Notes: generated from the sequence alone by a model not told the origin. Numbered from the stretch's first letter, positions 17,533 through 27,239 are shown. The stretch: 64,000 bases of DNA from Streptomyces sp. HUAS 15-9 (GCF_025642155.1 NZ_CP106798.1:6572001-6636000), one strand, 5' to 3'. Made by a program: numbers and translations.

Positions 17533-19770
17533 ATGATGAAGTACCTGTCCGAGCTCGTCCTACGGCGGAGCAGGTCGGTGCTCGTCGTCGCCCTGCTGTT
17601 CACGCTCCTCGGGGGCGCGGCCAGCGCGACCCTGTTCGGGAGGTTGACGGCAGGAGGGCTGACGAACAAGGGATCGGAGTCCGGGCAGGCGACCCGCATC
17701 CTGGAGAAGAACGGCCAGGGGCAGCCCAATCTCACCCTCGTCGTCACCGTCGGCCCGGCCGGTGTGGACGCCCCCGCCGCCGCGGAGGCGGGCAGCCGAC
17801 TCACCGAACGGCTCGCCAAGGAGAAGGACGTCATCAACGTCACCTCCTACTGGACGGCGGGACGCCCTCCCCAACTGCGCAGTGAGAAGGGCGACAAGGC
17901 GCTGGTCGGGGCGACGATCCGCGGCGACGAGACGTCCGTGCCCAAGCTGCTCGACGAACTGGCCCCGCGGTACGAGGGAACCCACGACGGCCTGGACGTC
18001 AGGGTCGGCGGCTACGCGATGTTCCAGAAGGAGACCACCGAGATCAGCCAGGAGGACGGCACCAAGGGGGAGACCATAGCCTTCCCCCTGACGATGATCG
18101 TCCTCGTGCTGGTCTTCGGCAGCATCGTCGCCGCCTGTCTGCCGCTGGCCGTGGCCGTGGTGTCGATGATGCTCGGCTTCGGCGTGCTGTGGGTGATGGC
18201 CAACCTCACCGACCTCTCCGTCTTCGTGGTCAGCGTCGTCACCCTGTTCGGTCTCGGGCTCGCGATCGACTACAGCCTGCTGATCGTCAACCGCCACCGC
18301 GAGGAACTGCGGGACGGGGCGTCACCCGAACAGGCCATCCGCACCACCATGAACACGGCGGGGCGTACGGTCCTCTTCTCCGCGGTCACCATTGCCCTGG
18401 TCCTCGTCGGACTGCTGTTCTTCCCCCTGGAGGCGGTCCGGTCCATGGGGATCGGGGGCATGGTGACGGCCCTGCTCTCGGCCCTGGGCGCGCTCACCGT
18501 GCTGCCGGCGCTGCTCCTGACGCTCGGCCCGCGGGTGGAGAAGGGACGCGTCTTCGGCAGGCGCCGGGACGCACGCGCCGGGCGGGAGGTCGAGCACGGC
18601 TTCTGGCACCGCCTCGCCACCTTCGTCATGCGCCGCCCGGTGCCCGTCGCCACCGTGGTGATCGCCTTCCTCCTGCTGCTGGGGGCGCCCTTCCTGGGCG
18701 TCGAGGTGGGTATGCCCGACGAACGCTCCATGCCCGCGTCCTCCGAGGCACGGCAGGTCGCCACGATCATCAGGACCGAGTTCGACAGCGCGGAGCAGAA
18801 CGCCGCGCAGGTCGTCCTGCCCGACGTCACCGACAGCGACAAGGACCTTCCCGGGTACGCCGCCGCCCTGTCGAAGCTGCCCGGGGTCGCCCGCGTGGAC
18901 GGCCCGACCGGCAGCTACGTCAAGGGCGCACAGGCCGTCGCCAGGACCCCGGCGCACGGACGTTTCGCCCTGGACGACGGCAGCTGTCTCTCGGTGGTCC
19001 CCGCATCGGGCGACCCGGACGCAGCCCAGCAACTGGTCCATGACGTACGGGCGCAGCACGCGCCGTTCAAGGCACTCGTCGGCGGCATGGCGGCGGACAG
19101 CATCGACACCACCGACACCCTGCTCGACCGGCTGCCCTACGCCCTCGGCGCGGTGATGGTGGCCATGGTCGTCCTGCTGTTCCTGCTCACCGGGAGCGTG
19201 ATGCTGCCGTTCCTGGCCCTGGCACTCAGCGCTCTGAGCCTCACCGCCACCTTCGGCGCGCTGGTCTGGATCTTCCAGGACGGCCACCTCGTGTCGCTGC
19301 TCGGCGACGTCACCGTCACCGGCAGCATCGCCTCGACGATCCCGGTCGTCCTGTTCGCGCTCTCCTTCGGACTGGCCATGGACTACCAGGTGTTCATGCT
19401 GGCCCGGATCCGCGAGGAGTACGTCCGCACCGGCTCCGGAACCACCGCGGTGGCCCAGGGACTCGAACGCATCGGACGCATGGTCACGGCAGCCGCCGTA
19501 CTGATCTCCATCGTCTTCCTCGGCTTCACCGTCTCCGGCATCTCCTACGTCAAGGCATACGGCGTCGGACTCCCGCTCGCCGTGCTGATGGACGCCACCC
19601 TGATCCGCGGCGCCCTGCTCCCCGCGCTCATGCGGCTCGGCGGCAAGGCCACCTGGTGGGCGCCGGGCTTCCTGCGGCGAGTGCACGTGAGGTTCGGCCT
19701 CCACGAGTCGTCGCAGGCCCCCGACGCGCCGCGCTCACCCGGTGCCCCGCCGTACGCCGGCGTCCGGTAG
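17533..19770 (+). CDS. MMPL/RND-family exporter (745 aa)
   Basis: Proton-driven membrane exporter of the actinobacterial MMPL type, likely exporting the cluster-1 product. One N-terminal helix (VLVVALLFTLLGGAASATLF) leads to a large extracytoplasmic loop. Five helices follow with the family pattern FGLGLAIDYSLLIVNRHREE (Asp-Tyr proton relay, about 240-260). A second loop and six more helices follow, with the paired motif FGLAMDYQVFMLARIREEYV near 615. Two MMPL halves and this length are normal. ATG 17533 is followed by another at 17536; AGGAAGAGGAAG lies upstream. A perfect hairpin terminator follows the gene. Confidence 0.92.
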   Translation: MMKYLSELVLRRSRSVLVVALLFTLLGGAASATLFGRLTAGGLTNKGSESGQATRILEKNGQGQPNLTLVVTVGPAGVDAPAAAEAGSRLTERLAKEKDVINVTSYWTAGRPPQLRSEKGDKALVGATIRGDETSVPKLLDELAPRYEGTHDGLDVRVGGYAMFQKETTEISQEDGTKGETIAFPLTMIVLVLVFGSIVAACLPLAVAVVSMMLGFGVLWVMANLTDLSVFVVSVVTLFGLGLAIDYSLLIVNRHREELRDGASPEQAIRTTMNTAGRTVLFSAVTIALVLVGLLFFPLEAVRSMGIGGMVTALLSALGALTVLPALLLTLGPRVEKGRVFGRRRDARAGREVEHGFWHRLATFVMRRPVPVATVVIAFLLLLGAPFLGVEVGMPDERSMPASSEARQVATIIRTEFDSAEQNAAQVVLPDVTDSDKDLPGYAAALSKLPGVARVDGPTGSYVKGAQAVARTPAHGRFALDDGSCLSVVPASGDPDAAQQLVHDVRAQHAPFKALVGGMAADSIDTTDTLLDRLPYALGAVMVAMVVLLFLLTGSVMLPFLALALSALSLTATFGALVWIFQDGHLVSLLGDVTVTGSIASTIPVVLFALSFGLAMDYQVFMLARIREEYVRTGSGTTAVAQGLERIGRMVTAAAVLISIVFLGFTVSGISYVKAYGVGLPLAVLMDATLIRGALLPALMRLGGKATWWAPGFLRRVHVRFGLHESSQAPDAPRSPGAPPYAGVR

Positions 19771-19816
19771 CGGCCCGCTCGCACACCTCGCTCGTACAAC
19801 TCACCAATACACCCTG

Positions 19817-19858
19817 CGCGTTCCGGCGCCGGCCCGCCGCGGCCGGCGCCGGAACGCG
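19817..19858 (+). terminator. Perfect 18-bp stem terminator after the MMPL exporter
   Basis: Arms at 19817-19834 and 19841-19858 are exactly complementary, with a 6-base loop CGCCGC and TTGT after. It separates the first four genes of cluster 1 from the dehydroquinate synthase II group. Confidence 0.9.
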
Positions 19859-19936
19859 TTGTCGTGCCCGGACGCCGCCCCCGCAGCGGGCCGCCGGCAC
19901 CTCCCCGTCACCGTCAGCGAAAGGCAGGACGCGAAG

Positions 19937-21043
19937 ATGGACACCAGACTCTGGGCCGATGTCACACTGATGAAGGGCGGCGCCACGGACGTCGCCCTCG
20001 CTCTCATACGGACCTCGGACGCGAGCGGCGTACTCGTGCGTCCCGACCAGCTCGACGGCTGGGAGCCGCTGGCCCGGATCGCCGTCGCGTCCCTCGTCAC
20101 CGCCGAGGAGGCCGGCCGCCTCGACGACGACCGCGTCCAGACGCTGATCGCAGCCTCCCCGCAGGAGCTCGACGGCGTGCGCGCCGCCGCCGGCAACCGG
20201 GCGGTCGGTGTGCGCTGCGAGATCACCGACGGCGACACCATGAACGAGGCGGCCTCGCTCTGCGGGACCGCCGACTTCCTGGTGGCGGCCTTCGCCGACG
20301 AGACCAACATCCCGCTGGAGCTCCTCCTGGCCCGCGCGCAGGGCACCCGGACACAGGTCTACAAGCAGCTGCTGACCAGCGCCGAGACCGCGAGCGTGGC
20401 CGGGGTGCTGGAGACCGGACCGGCCGGGCTCGTCGTCGGCGCCGGGCACCTCGCGGACCTGGACAAGGTCGCCGCCGTACTGCGGGCGGAGCGGCACGCA
20501 CAGCTCGACCTCGTACCGCTCGAGGTCGTCCGCTCCGAGCCGGTCGGCATGGGCTACCGCGGCTGCATCGACACCACCCACCTGTTCGACGACGACGAAG
20601 GCATGGTCATCGGCTCCACCTCGTCCGGCGGCATCTTCGTCTGCGCCGAGGTGCACTACCTGCCGTACATGAATCTGCGGCCCTTCCGGGTCAACGCCGG
20701 TGCGGTGCACTCGTACGTCTTCGGGACCGGGACCACGGCCTACATCACCGATCTCGCGGCTGGTGAGAAGTGCTACGCCGTCAACACCGACGGCCGGTTC
20801 CGCGAGGCGATGGTCGGGCGGATCAAGGTCGAACTGCGCCCGCTGCGGCTGGTCGAGGCCCGCTACGGCGACGTCACGGTCAACGCCTTCCTCCAGGACG
20901 ACTGGCACGTACGGGTGATGAGCGCCGAGGGCAAGCCGCTGAACCTCACCGAGGTGGTCCCCGGCACCCTGCTGCTCGGCCGGGTCACGGAGCCGGGCCG
21001 CCACGTCGGGATCAAGGTCGACGAGGAAATCAGCGAGTTCTGA
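19937..21043 (+). CDS. 3-Dehydroquinate synthase II / GriH-like ring-forming enzyme (368 aa)
   Basis: Archaeal-type dehydroquinate synthase II family. GriH uses the aldolase product and a nitrogen source to make 3-amino-4-hydroxybenzoate; the archaeal relatives make dehydroquinate. Residues 1-170 carry the nucleotide-binding part (MDTRLWADVTLMKGGATDVA). The conserved C-terminal block includes MGYRGCIDTTHLFDDDEGMV, GSTSSGGIFVCAEVHYLPYM, RPFRVNAGAVHSYV and TAYITDLAAGEKC. ATG 19937 follows AAAGGCAGGA. The GriI-type aldolase five kilobases upstream makes an amino-aromatic product more likely than the shikimate-type reaction. Its stop is 2 bases before the following frame. Confidence 0.88.
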   Translation: MDTRLWADVTLMKGGATDVALALIRTSDASGVLVRPDQLDGWEPLARIAVASLVTAEEAGRLDDDRVQTLIAASPQELDGVRAAAGNRAVGVRCEITDGDTMNEAASLCGTADFLVAAFADETNIPLELLLARAQGTRTQVYKQLLTSAETASVAGVLETGPAGLVVGAGHLADLDKVAAVLRAERHAQLDLVPLEVVRSEPVGMGYRGCIDTTHLFDDDEGMVIGSTSSGGIFVCAEVHYLPYMNLRPFRVNAGAVHSYVFGTGTTAYITDLAAGEKCYAVNTDGRFREAMVGRIKVELRPLRLVEARYGDVTVNAFLQDDWHVRVMSAEGKPLNLTEVVPGTLLLGRVTEPGRHVGIKVDEEISEF

Positions 21044-21045
21044 CC

Positions 21046-21225
21046 ATGGCGGACTCGGCCGAGATCTGCGTCGTGGGAGCCGGGCCGCGCGGCATGTGCG
21101 CCGTGGAACGGCTCCTGGCGAACGCACCGCTGCCCGGATCCCAGCGTCGAGTGCGAGGTGCCCTTGGTGGCCGGGCCGACGCTGTACGAGTGGGCCCGGC
21201 TGGTCGCGGCGGGGCGCGGCGCCGG
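21046..21225 (+). pseudogene. Remnant of an FAD/NAD(P)-binding protein
   Basis: The first 33 codons from ATG 21046 encode a clear dinucleotide fold (AEICVVGAGPRGMCAVERLL). The frame then jumps to VECEVPLVAGPTLYEWARLV in another phase, a segment that in relatives of this family (PF13454-like) lies well downstream. Everything after is missing. The intervening residues and the C-terminal four fifths of the protein are therefore deleted. Confidence 0.7.
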
Positions 21226-21230
21226 TCACG

Positions 21231-22289
21231 CACGAGGCGTGGCCGCAGGCCATGCCGGACACCGAGGTCGCCCTCACCCGCGCACAGGTACGGCTGGATG
21301 TCGTACCCGTTGCTGCGCTCGGCCCGATCACCGACGCGGCGCGCGCCGAGCGGCTGGACGTGGCACAGCCGGCCAGGGCCGCCCGGGGCGCCGCGAACCA
21401 GGTGGTCGAGCTGGTACGGCAGTTCACCAACTCGGCGGCGCCGCAGGCACGCTCGCCTCCTACCAGGAGTACGCCGCGCCGGCCGCGGGCGACGCGGCGG
21501 CCGTCGACCACGGCGCGGAACTGCTCGGCGGGTTCGCCGCGGAGCTGCGGCTCGGCGCGCCGGACGTGCCGTGGCACGCGCTGCGCACCCCGGTCGCCGA
21601 CATCGCGGCGACCGCGGCCCTACGTCGGCGGGGCGATCGGCAAGTTCGGCCTGGACGTACAGACCCTGTCCCGCACCGAGTTCGCCGAGGTCACCGAGCC
21701 GGCCGCCGAGGGACGCGGCGTGTCGTCCGCGATGCCCCAGAAGCGGAACCCGTTGCCGGCCACCATGGTGATCGCCGCGGCCCGGCAACTGCCCGGCCTC
21801 GCCGCCACGGTGCACCAGTGCCTGCTGCACGAGGACGAACGCGCCCCGGGCGCCTGGCACGCGGAGCGGCAGCCGCTGCGCGAGTGCCTGCGCACCGTCG
21901 CCGGCCTGGTCGAGACGGCACATGAACTCGCCCGGGGATGGCACGTCCACCCCGGGACCATGCGGCGCAACCTCGCCCTGAGCGACGGCGCCATCGTCTC
22001 GGAGCGGCTCAACGCCGCGCTTGCCCCCCATCTCGGCAGGACCCGCGCGAAGAAGCTGATCGCCCGGGTCGCCCTGCACGGCACGACGGACGGCACGCCC
22101 TTCGGCGCCGCGCTGCCCGCCGACCCCGATTGGCCCGCCGCCGTCACCGAGCGGGAGGTACGGGTGCTCATGGCCCCCGAGGCCTACCTCGGTTCGGCGG
22201 CAGCACTGGTGAACCGCGTCCTCACCCGCTACCACGCGAGCGTTCGGCCGAGCGCCGCCGCGGAATCCACCCACAGGAGTGTCACATGA
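21231..22289 (+). pseudogene. Adenylosuccinate lyase/cycloisomerase-type lyase with internal deletion and frameshift
   Basis: Fumarase/aspartase superfamily. The N-terminal part reads AMPDTEVALTRAQVRLDVVP and AARGAANQVVELVRQFT. At about 21430 it joins, in another frame, QLGGAAGTLASYQEYAAP, which in intact relatives lies roughly 110 residues later. The lost stretch would contain the HRGSTSQDI-type active-site loop. A second shift near 21615 leads to GGAIGKFGLDVQTLSRTE and the superfamily signature SSAMPQKRNP near 21730, then an intact C-terminus. The last bases overlap the polyprenyl synthase start (ATGA). It cannot be active as written. Confidence 0.82.
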
Positions 22290-23359
22290 CCACCAACGCG
22301 CCCGCGCAACAGGGCGGATCCAGGCTCTCCGGCACCCAGCGCGAGGCCCTCGACCACCTGCTCGCCGCAACGGAGCGGCGGCTTCACGACTTCCTGTCCG
22401 CCGAGGCGGAGATCTGGGCGAGGGTCAGCCCGCGGGCCCGCGTGCCCATCGACGCCATCGCGGCGCTCGTCCAGGCGGGCGGCAAGCGGCTGCGGCCCGC
22501 GTTCTGCATCGCCGGCTACCTCGCCGGCGAGGGCGGCCCCGAAGGATACGACGGGGTCGTCTCGGCCGCGGTGGCACTCGAGGTGCTGCACGCCTGCGCG
22601 CTCATCCACGACGACGTCATGGACCAGTCCGACCAGCGGCGGGGCGAGCCGACGGCCCATGTGCGCCACCGGGACGAACACCGTGAGCGCGGGTGGCAGG
22701 GCGCGGCGGAGCGGTACGGGGAGAACGTCGCGATCCTCGCGGGCGACCTGGCGCTGATCTACTCCGACCGGATCATGGCCGAGGCCCCGGCGACCGTCCG
22801 CGACATCTGGTGCGAACTGCGCACCGAGCTGATCATCGGCCAGTACATGGACGTCCTCGCCGCCGCCGAGTTCTCGGCCGACCCCCAGCTGGCCCGCTGG
22901 ATCGCCGTGGCCAAGTCCGGTCACTACACCATCCACCGGCCACTGGCCGTCGGCGCCCGGCTGGCCGGCCGGCCCGATCTCGCCGCACCGTTCCAGGAGT
23001 ACGGCGTCACGGTCGGCGAGGCGTTCCAGCTGCGCGACGACCTCATCGACGCCTTCGGCGAGAGCGAGGTGACCGGGAAACCGGCGGGCCTCGACTTCGA
23101 GCGCCACAAGATGACGCTCCTCATGGGATTGGCCATGGAGCGCGACGCACGCGTGCGTGACCTGTTCCTCGACGACGAGCACGGCTCCGAACAACTGCGC
23201 CGCGTGCTGGTCGAGTCCGGGGTCCGCGCCGACATCGAGGACCACATCGGCCAGTTGGTGCAGAAGGGGCGCGGGGCCCTCGCCGAGGCGGCACTCGACG
23301 ATGCCTGGCGGGAGCAACTCGGCGCCATGGCCCACATGGTCGCCTTCCGGGACAGGTAG
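22286..23359 (+). CDS. Polyprenyl (farnesyl/geranylgeranyl) diphosphate synthase (357 aa)
   Basis: Trans-isoprenyl diphosphate synthase supplying the prenyl chain for cluster 1. The isopentenyl-diphosphate site GGKRLRPAF is near residue 65. The first aspartate-rich motif is CALIHDDVMDQSDQRRG near 112, and the second is FQLRDDLIDAFGESEVTGKP near 250. The residues before the first motif (LEVLHACALIH) lack bulky aromatic blocks, which leans towards C20 or longer, but chain length is not certain. ATG 22286 is preceded by AGGAG and overlaps the previous stop as ATGA. DXS begins nine bases after its stop. Confidence 0.9.
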   Translation: MTTNAPAQQGGSRLSGTQREALDHLLAATERRLHDFLSAEAEIWARVSPRARVPIDAIAALVQAGGKRLRPAFCIAGYLAGEGGPEGYDGVVSAAVALEVLHACALIHDDVMDQSDQRRGEPTAHVRHRDEHRERGWQGAAERYGENVAILAGDLALIYSDRIMAEAPATVRDIWCELRTELIIGQYMDVLAAAEFSADPQLARWIAVAKSGHYTIHRPLAVGARLAGRPDLAAPFQEYGVTVGEAFQLRDDLIDAFGESEVTGKPAGLDFERHKMTLLMGLAMERDARVRDLFLDDEHGSEQLRRVLVESGVRADIEDHIGQLVQKGRGALAEAALDDAWREQLGAMAHMVAFRDR

Positions 23360-23368
23360 GCGGCGCTC

Positions 23369-25249
23369 ATGACGCATCCGTACGAGCACGCACTGCTCGA
23401 CACGATCGAGGGGCCGGCCGACGTCAGGGCACTCCCTCCCGAGCGGCTGCCGGCTCTCGCCCGGGAGATACGCGACTTCCTGGTGTGCCACGTGTCCCGC
23501 ACCGGTGGCCATCTCGGGCCCAACCTCGGCGTCGTCGAACTGACGATCGCCCTCCACCGCGTCTTCGACTCCCCCCACGACCGCCTGCTCTGGGACACCG
23601 GCCACCAGGCGTACATCCACAAGCTCCTGACAGGGCGTCAGGACTTCGGCCGGCTCCGCAGCAGGGGAGGCCTGTCGGGCTACCCCTCCCAACAGGAGTC
23701 GCCGCACGACATCATCGAGAACTCCCATGCCTCGACGGCACTCTCGTACGCCGACGGCCTGGCGAAGGCGTACCGGCTCAGCGGCGAGACGGACCGCAGC
23801 GTCGTGGCCGTCGTGGGCGACGGGGCGCTCACCGGAGGCATGGCCTGGGAGGCACTCAACAACATCGCACTGATCAAGGACTTCCCGCTGGTCGTCGTGG
23901 TCAACGACAACGGCCGCTCCTACGCGAGGACACGCGGCGGCCTGGCCGACCACCTGACGGCGCTGCGCACGACGCAGCGGTACGAGCGGGTCCTCGAGTG
24001 GGGCAAGGACGGACTCGGACGGACTCCGGCCGTGGGCGGGCTGCTGTACTCCGCGCTGCACGGGCTCAAGAAGGGGCTCAAGGACCTGATGGCTCCGCAG
24101 TGCCTCTTCGAGGACCTGGGACTGAAGTACATCGGCCCGGTGGACGGGCACGACCTCGCGGCCGTCGAGGCCGCGCTGCGGCGGGCCAAGAGATTCGGCA
24201 GCCCCGTCATCGTGCACTGCATCACGGAGAAGGGCCGGGGACACCGGCCCGCCGAGGAGCACGAGGCCGACCGCTTCCACGCGGTCGACGCCGCCGCCGC
24301 GCTGGCGAAGCCCCCCGTCGAATCCTGGACCTCCGTCTTCTCCGACGAACTCGTGAAGGTGGGCGCCGAGCGGCCCGACGTGGTCGCGATCACGGCGGCG
24401 ATGCTGCGGCCGGTGGGCCTGGCCGGCTTCGCCGAGGCATACCCCGAGCGCACCTTCGACGTCGGCATCGCCGAACAGCACGCCGTGACCTCCGCGGCGG
24501 GACTCGCCCTGGGCGGGATGCACCCCGTGGTCGCGCTCTACGCGACGTTCCTCAACCGGGCCTTCGACCAAGTACTGCTGGATGTGGCGCTGCACCGGTG
24601 CGGGGTGACCTTCGTACTGGACCGGGCTGGTGCCACGGGCAGCGACGGAGCCAGCCACAACGGCATGTGGGACCTGTCGATCCTCCAGGTGGTGCCGGGG
24701 CTGCGCATCGCGGCGCCACGGGACGGCGCGAGGCTGCGCGGGCTGCTCCGCGAGGCCGTGGCCGTCAGGGACGCGCCCACGGTGGTCCGCTTCCCGAAGG
24801 GAGCGGTGTCCGCCGATCACGAAGCGGTCTGCGTGGAGAACGGGATGGACGTGCTCGCACGCCCGGCCGGGGACTCCGACGTCCTGATCGTCTCGGTCGG
24901 CGCGGTGGCCGGCCTCTGCCTGGCGGCGGCCGAGCGGGCCGCCCAGGACGGAATCCGGGTGACGGTCGTCGATCCGCGCTGGGTGAAGCCGGTGGCCGAG
25001 GGGCTGTGCGCGCTCGCCGCACGTCATGACCTCGTGGTCACGGTCGAGGACAACGGCCGTATCGGCGGGGCCGGTTCGGCCGTGGCCCAGGCGCTGAAAG
25101 CGGCCGGCGTGCAGGTGCCGGTGCGGCACTTCGGCCTCGACCAGCGCTTCTTCGAGCACGGAACACGGGGCGAGGTGCTCGAGGAGTCGGGAGTCACCGC
25201 GGCTGACATCGCCCGCGACATCACGGCGACCCACAGGGGGCTTTCATGA
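23369..25249 (+). CDS. dxs: 1-Deoxy-D-xylulose-5-phosphate synthase (626 aa)
   Basis: Thiamine-diphosphate enzyme that makes the first MEP-pathway intermediate from pyruvate and glyceraldehyde 3-phosphate. It has [17 protein letters not shown] near residue 50, [18 protein letters not shown], and the thiamine motif [16 protein letters not shown] near 152-167. [18 protein letters not shown] carries the catalytic glutamate near 370, and [17 protein letters not shown] follows near 425. Length and domain order are normal. As a cluster-borne copy it would raise isoprenoid supply for the meroterpenoid. Its stop overlaps the ispG fragment start (ATGA), so the two were once an operon. Confidence 0.95.
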   Translation: MTHPYEHALLDTIEGPADVRALPPERLPALAREIRDFLVCHVSRTGGHLGPNLGVVELTIALHRVFDSPHDRLLWDTGHQAYIHKLLTGRQDFGRLRSRGGLSGYPSQQESPHDIIENSHASTALSYADGLAKAYRLSGETDRSVVAVVGDGALTGGMAWEALNNIALIKDFPLVVVVNDNGRSYARTRGGLADHLTALRTTQRYERVLEWGKDGLGRTPAVGGLLYSALHGLKKGLKDLMAPQCLFEDLGLKYIGPVDGHDLAAVEAALRRAKRFGSPVIVHCITEKGRGHRPAEEHEADRFHAVDAAAALAKPPVESWTSVFSDELVKVGAERPDVVAITAAMLRPVGLAGFAEAYPERTFDVGIAEQHAVTSAAGLALGGMHPVVALYATFLNRAFDQVLLDVALHRCGVTFVLDRAGATGSDGASHNGMWDLSILQVVPGLRIAAPRDGARLRGLLREAVAVRDAPTVVRFPKGAVSADHEAVCVENGMDVLARPAGDSDVLIVSVGAVAGLCLAAAERAAQDGIRVTVVDPRWVKPVAEGLCALAARHDLVVTVEDNGRIGGAGSAVAQALKAAGVQVPVRHFGLDQRFFEHGTRGEVLEESGVTAADIARDITATHRGLS

Positions 25250-25384
25250 GCACGGTCTCTCGCATGGCGCCGCCGGTGCGTCTCGGCATGCCGTCCGTAC
25301 CGATCGGGCCGGCCGTGCGGCGCGCCTCGCGGCGGATCGAGGTCGGCAGCGTGCCCGTCGGCGGACACACCCCGATCTCCGTGC
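25246..25384 (+). pseudogene. ispG: 5' fragment of ispG (HMB-PP synthase)
   Basis: Begins at ATG 25246 with VRLGMPSVPIG, RRASRRIEVGSVPVGGHTPI and SVQ, the N-terminus of Streptomyces IspG. Right after SVQ the homology stops. Intact IspG runs about 385 residues; here about 46 remain. The frame continues to 25542 only as unrelated residues across a hairpin. Confidence 0.85.
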
Positions 25385-25412
25385 AGTGCCCCTCAAGGGC
25401 CGAAGCGGGGGT

Positions 25413-25432
25413 CTGGGGGCGGCAGCCCCCAG
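25413..25432. terminator. Hairpin after the ispG fragment
   Basis: CTGGGGGC, a 4-base loop, GCCCCCAG. It lies between convergent dxs/ispG and the minus-strand genes, so it probably ends the dxs transcript. Confidence 0.65.
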
Positions 25433-25476
25433 CACCGGCAAGGCAAGCCAACGCCCACCGGACAACAGAGCCGACA

Positions 25477-25659
25477 TCACCCCTTGCCGCGCCGCGTAAC
25501 CGCAAGCAACTCCGCGATATCGAACTCGGCCCGGCTGGGTGAGCCGTAACGGGTCAGTTTGCCGCGCCGGACCCACTGACGGATCGTCGCGGGCGAGACC
25601 CCCGCGGCGAGCGCCGCCAGTTCGGTGTTGACGCGGCGGCGTCTCGGGGGCCCGCTCAC
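25477..25659 (-). CDS. Small helix-turn-helix protein (60 aa)
   Basis: A short DNA-binding protein. Residues 10-50 read VNTELAALAAGVSPATIRQWVRRGKLTRYG when pieced together, a MerR/excisionase-like winged-helix start with basic flanks (MSGPPRRRR). ATG 25659 overlaps the stop of the preceding gene (ATGA), so the two are translationally coupled. The size and coupling resemble small partners of OvmZ-like proteins seen in Streptomyces; a role in regulation is inferred. Confidence 0.7.
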   Translation of the reverse strand: MSGPPRRRRVNTELAALAAGVSPATIRQWVRRGKLTRYGSPSRAEFDIAELLAVTRRGKG

Positions 25660-26222
25660 GACGTCTCCCGCTCACTGAGGCGGGCCGACAACGTCAGCCA
25701 CTCCTGCGGCCGCCAGGTGTGTCCGCGGTCGCATCCGATCGTCGAGGCGGCCGAACGGCCGGCGACCGCGCGGGCGGTGAGCCGGCCGTCGCAAGCCGTC
25801 TCGACGCAACGACCCAGATCGTGCTGCAGGGGGGTGGCGGCGGCACGTCTGGTGACCTGCTCGGCCCGGGAGCACAGGCCGGCGACTTCCGCGGCGAACT
25901 CCGGTGCGGCCGCAAAGCTCGTCAGCCAGTCGAGGTGGGACACGAGGAAGGCCACGAGCGCGCCGACGCTGCTCTCCGGGAGGGCCATGCCGTGCCGTTC
26001 GGCGGCCACGCAGGCCCAGGACCGCAGTACGCCATGGATGTCCTTGCGCGCCTCGACCGCTTCCTCGTTGAACTGATCCAGCTTCCGCAGACCGCGCAGT
26101 CCGGTCCGGGAGATGGACGACCGCGAGGCGCAGGCGATCTCATGGAAGCAGCCGTCGTACAGGGCGGGCAGCCTGGCAAGATCTTCCGCTACTGCTGTCT
26201 TTTCGGGTACTTTCAATTCCAT
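25656..26222 (-). CDS. OvmZ-like hypothetical protein with C-terminal zinc-binding-type cysteines (188 aa)
   Basis: Mostly helical soluble protein. The N-terminal half reads EDLARLPALYDGCFHEIACA, then a predicted helix EEAVEARKDIHGVLRSWACV. Cysteines and histidines cluster in the last third (LCSRAEQ, GRCVETACDGRL, IGCDRGHTWRPQEW), like the degenerate zinc ribbon of OvmZ-type proteins. ATG 26222 lies 18 bases after the UbiA stop, so it is downstream in the UbiA operon and overlaps the small HTH gene. Function is unknown. The OvmZ link is from architecture and memory of the family, not a database match. Confidence 0.6.
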   Translation of the reverse strand: MELKVPEKTAVAEDLARLPALYDGCFHEIACASRSSISRTGLRGLRKLDQFNEEAVEARKDIHGVLRSWACVAAERHGMALPESSVGALVAFLVSHLDWLTSFAAAPEFAAEVAGLCSRAEQVTRRAAATPLQHDLGRCVETACDGRLTARAVAGRSAASTIGCDRGHTWRPQEWLTLSARLSERETS

Positions 26223-26240
26223 GTGAATTCTTCCCCCCGC

Positions 26241-27239
26241 TCAACTGAACAGCATCGGTAAGGCGAGGCCCGCGAAGCCGAAATTGTAGGCGATGAGCCC
26301 CAGGTTGCGAGCCCGGAGCCAATTCTTCTTGTGAGGCCCGTGGAACAATTGCGCGCCATGCAGGGCGATAGTCGGCAGACTCGCGAGCAGGGTCCACCGG
26401 GGCAGGTCGCCGAGGGATATCCAGATCAGCAGGGATGTGGACGTCAGGAAAAGCACCATCTGCATGGCGGTTATCACGGTCGGAGTGGCGGTGACCGCCA
26501 GGGTCTTGCGGCCGACCGACCGGTCGCCCTCGGCGTCGTTCATGTTCGAGTAGCTGCTGACCATGACCAGCCACAGGCCGAGCAGCAGGGACTGGATGAC
26601 CGCGGCCCGGGTCCATTCCCGGTTCACCGCGAGGAACGGGGCGAGCAGCCCCGCGGCCGTCGACAGACACAGCAGGGTTTCCCCGCCGCCCCGCCGGTAG
26701 CTCACCTTCATTCCGACCGAGTACTGCACACTGAAGAAGAAACCGGCGGCATAGATGACGTAGGCCTCGGCGGGTGCCTGCCAGCGGAGCACCCAGAAGG
26801 CCAGGGCGCCGGCGAGCAGGGCTGCGGCCCCTGCCGAGATGGCGAAGCCGATCGCCTGCCGCTCCGTCACAGCACCGCTGAGCAGGGGCTTCTTGCGGAT
26901 GTCCCGGAGGGTTTCGCCCTCCTGGTAGTTGATGGCGTCGCTGCCGTTGCGGTAGCCGACCACGTCGTCCGCGGCGCAGGCGCAGGCCACGATCGCGGCC
27001 GAGCCCAGCAGGAACAGGAGCATCGCCGGGGTCGTCCCGGGGCGTTCCAGAGCTGCTCGGTTCAGCAGGAGCCAGGCGAGAAACAGGCCGAAGTAGTGCT
27101 GGATCACTCCGATCTTGGACAGTCGCACCAGGCCACGCCACATTTGTGGTCCGGATTCGGAGGATTCCGAGGATCCCATGGATTCGGAAGAATCGGAAGG
27201 TAAGGTCGAGCTGCGTGCAGTGGCTTCGTGTGAAGGCAT
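26241..27239 (-). CDS. UbiA-family membrane prenyltransferase (332 aa)
   Basis: Transfers a prenyl chain to an aromatic acceptor in the membrane, probably the aminohydroxybenzoate of cluster 1. Eight to nine helices are predicted. The first metal-binding region is ACACAADDVVGYRNGSDAIN near residue 85, where DDxxxxxxxxD replaces the usual NDxxDxxxD. The second is SSYSNMNDAEGDRSVGRKTL near 205. The N-terminus is Ser/Glu-rich. ATG 27239 follows TTTGGGG; an in-frame TTG at 27251 is possible. The codon at 26259-26261 is TTA, rare in Streptomyces and read by the bldA tRNA, five sense codons before the stop codon. The gene heads an operon with the next two genes. Confidence 0.9.
   Translation of the reverse strand: MPSHEATARSSTLPSDSSESMGSSESSESGPQMWRGLVRLSKIGVIQHYFGLFLAWLLLNRAALERPGTTPAMLLFLLGSAAIVACACAADDVVGYRNGSDAINYQEGETLRDIRKKPLLSGAVTERQAIGFAISAGAAALLAGALAFWVLRWQAPAEAYVIYAAGFFFSVQYSVGMKVSYRRGGGETLLCLSTAAGLLAPFLAVNREWTRAAVIQSLLLGLWLVMVSSYSNMNDAEGDRSVGRKTLAVTATPTVITAMQMVLFLTSTSLLIWISLGDLPRWTLLASLPTIALHGAQLFHGPHKKNWLRARNLGLIAYNFGFAGLALPMLFS

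Noticed and set aside
25385..25542. Continuation of the ispG frame as a 98-residue protein
   Set aside because: Beyond codon 46 it has no IspG similarity and crosses a hairpin terminator.
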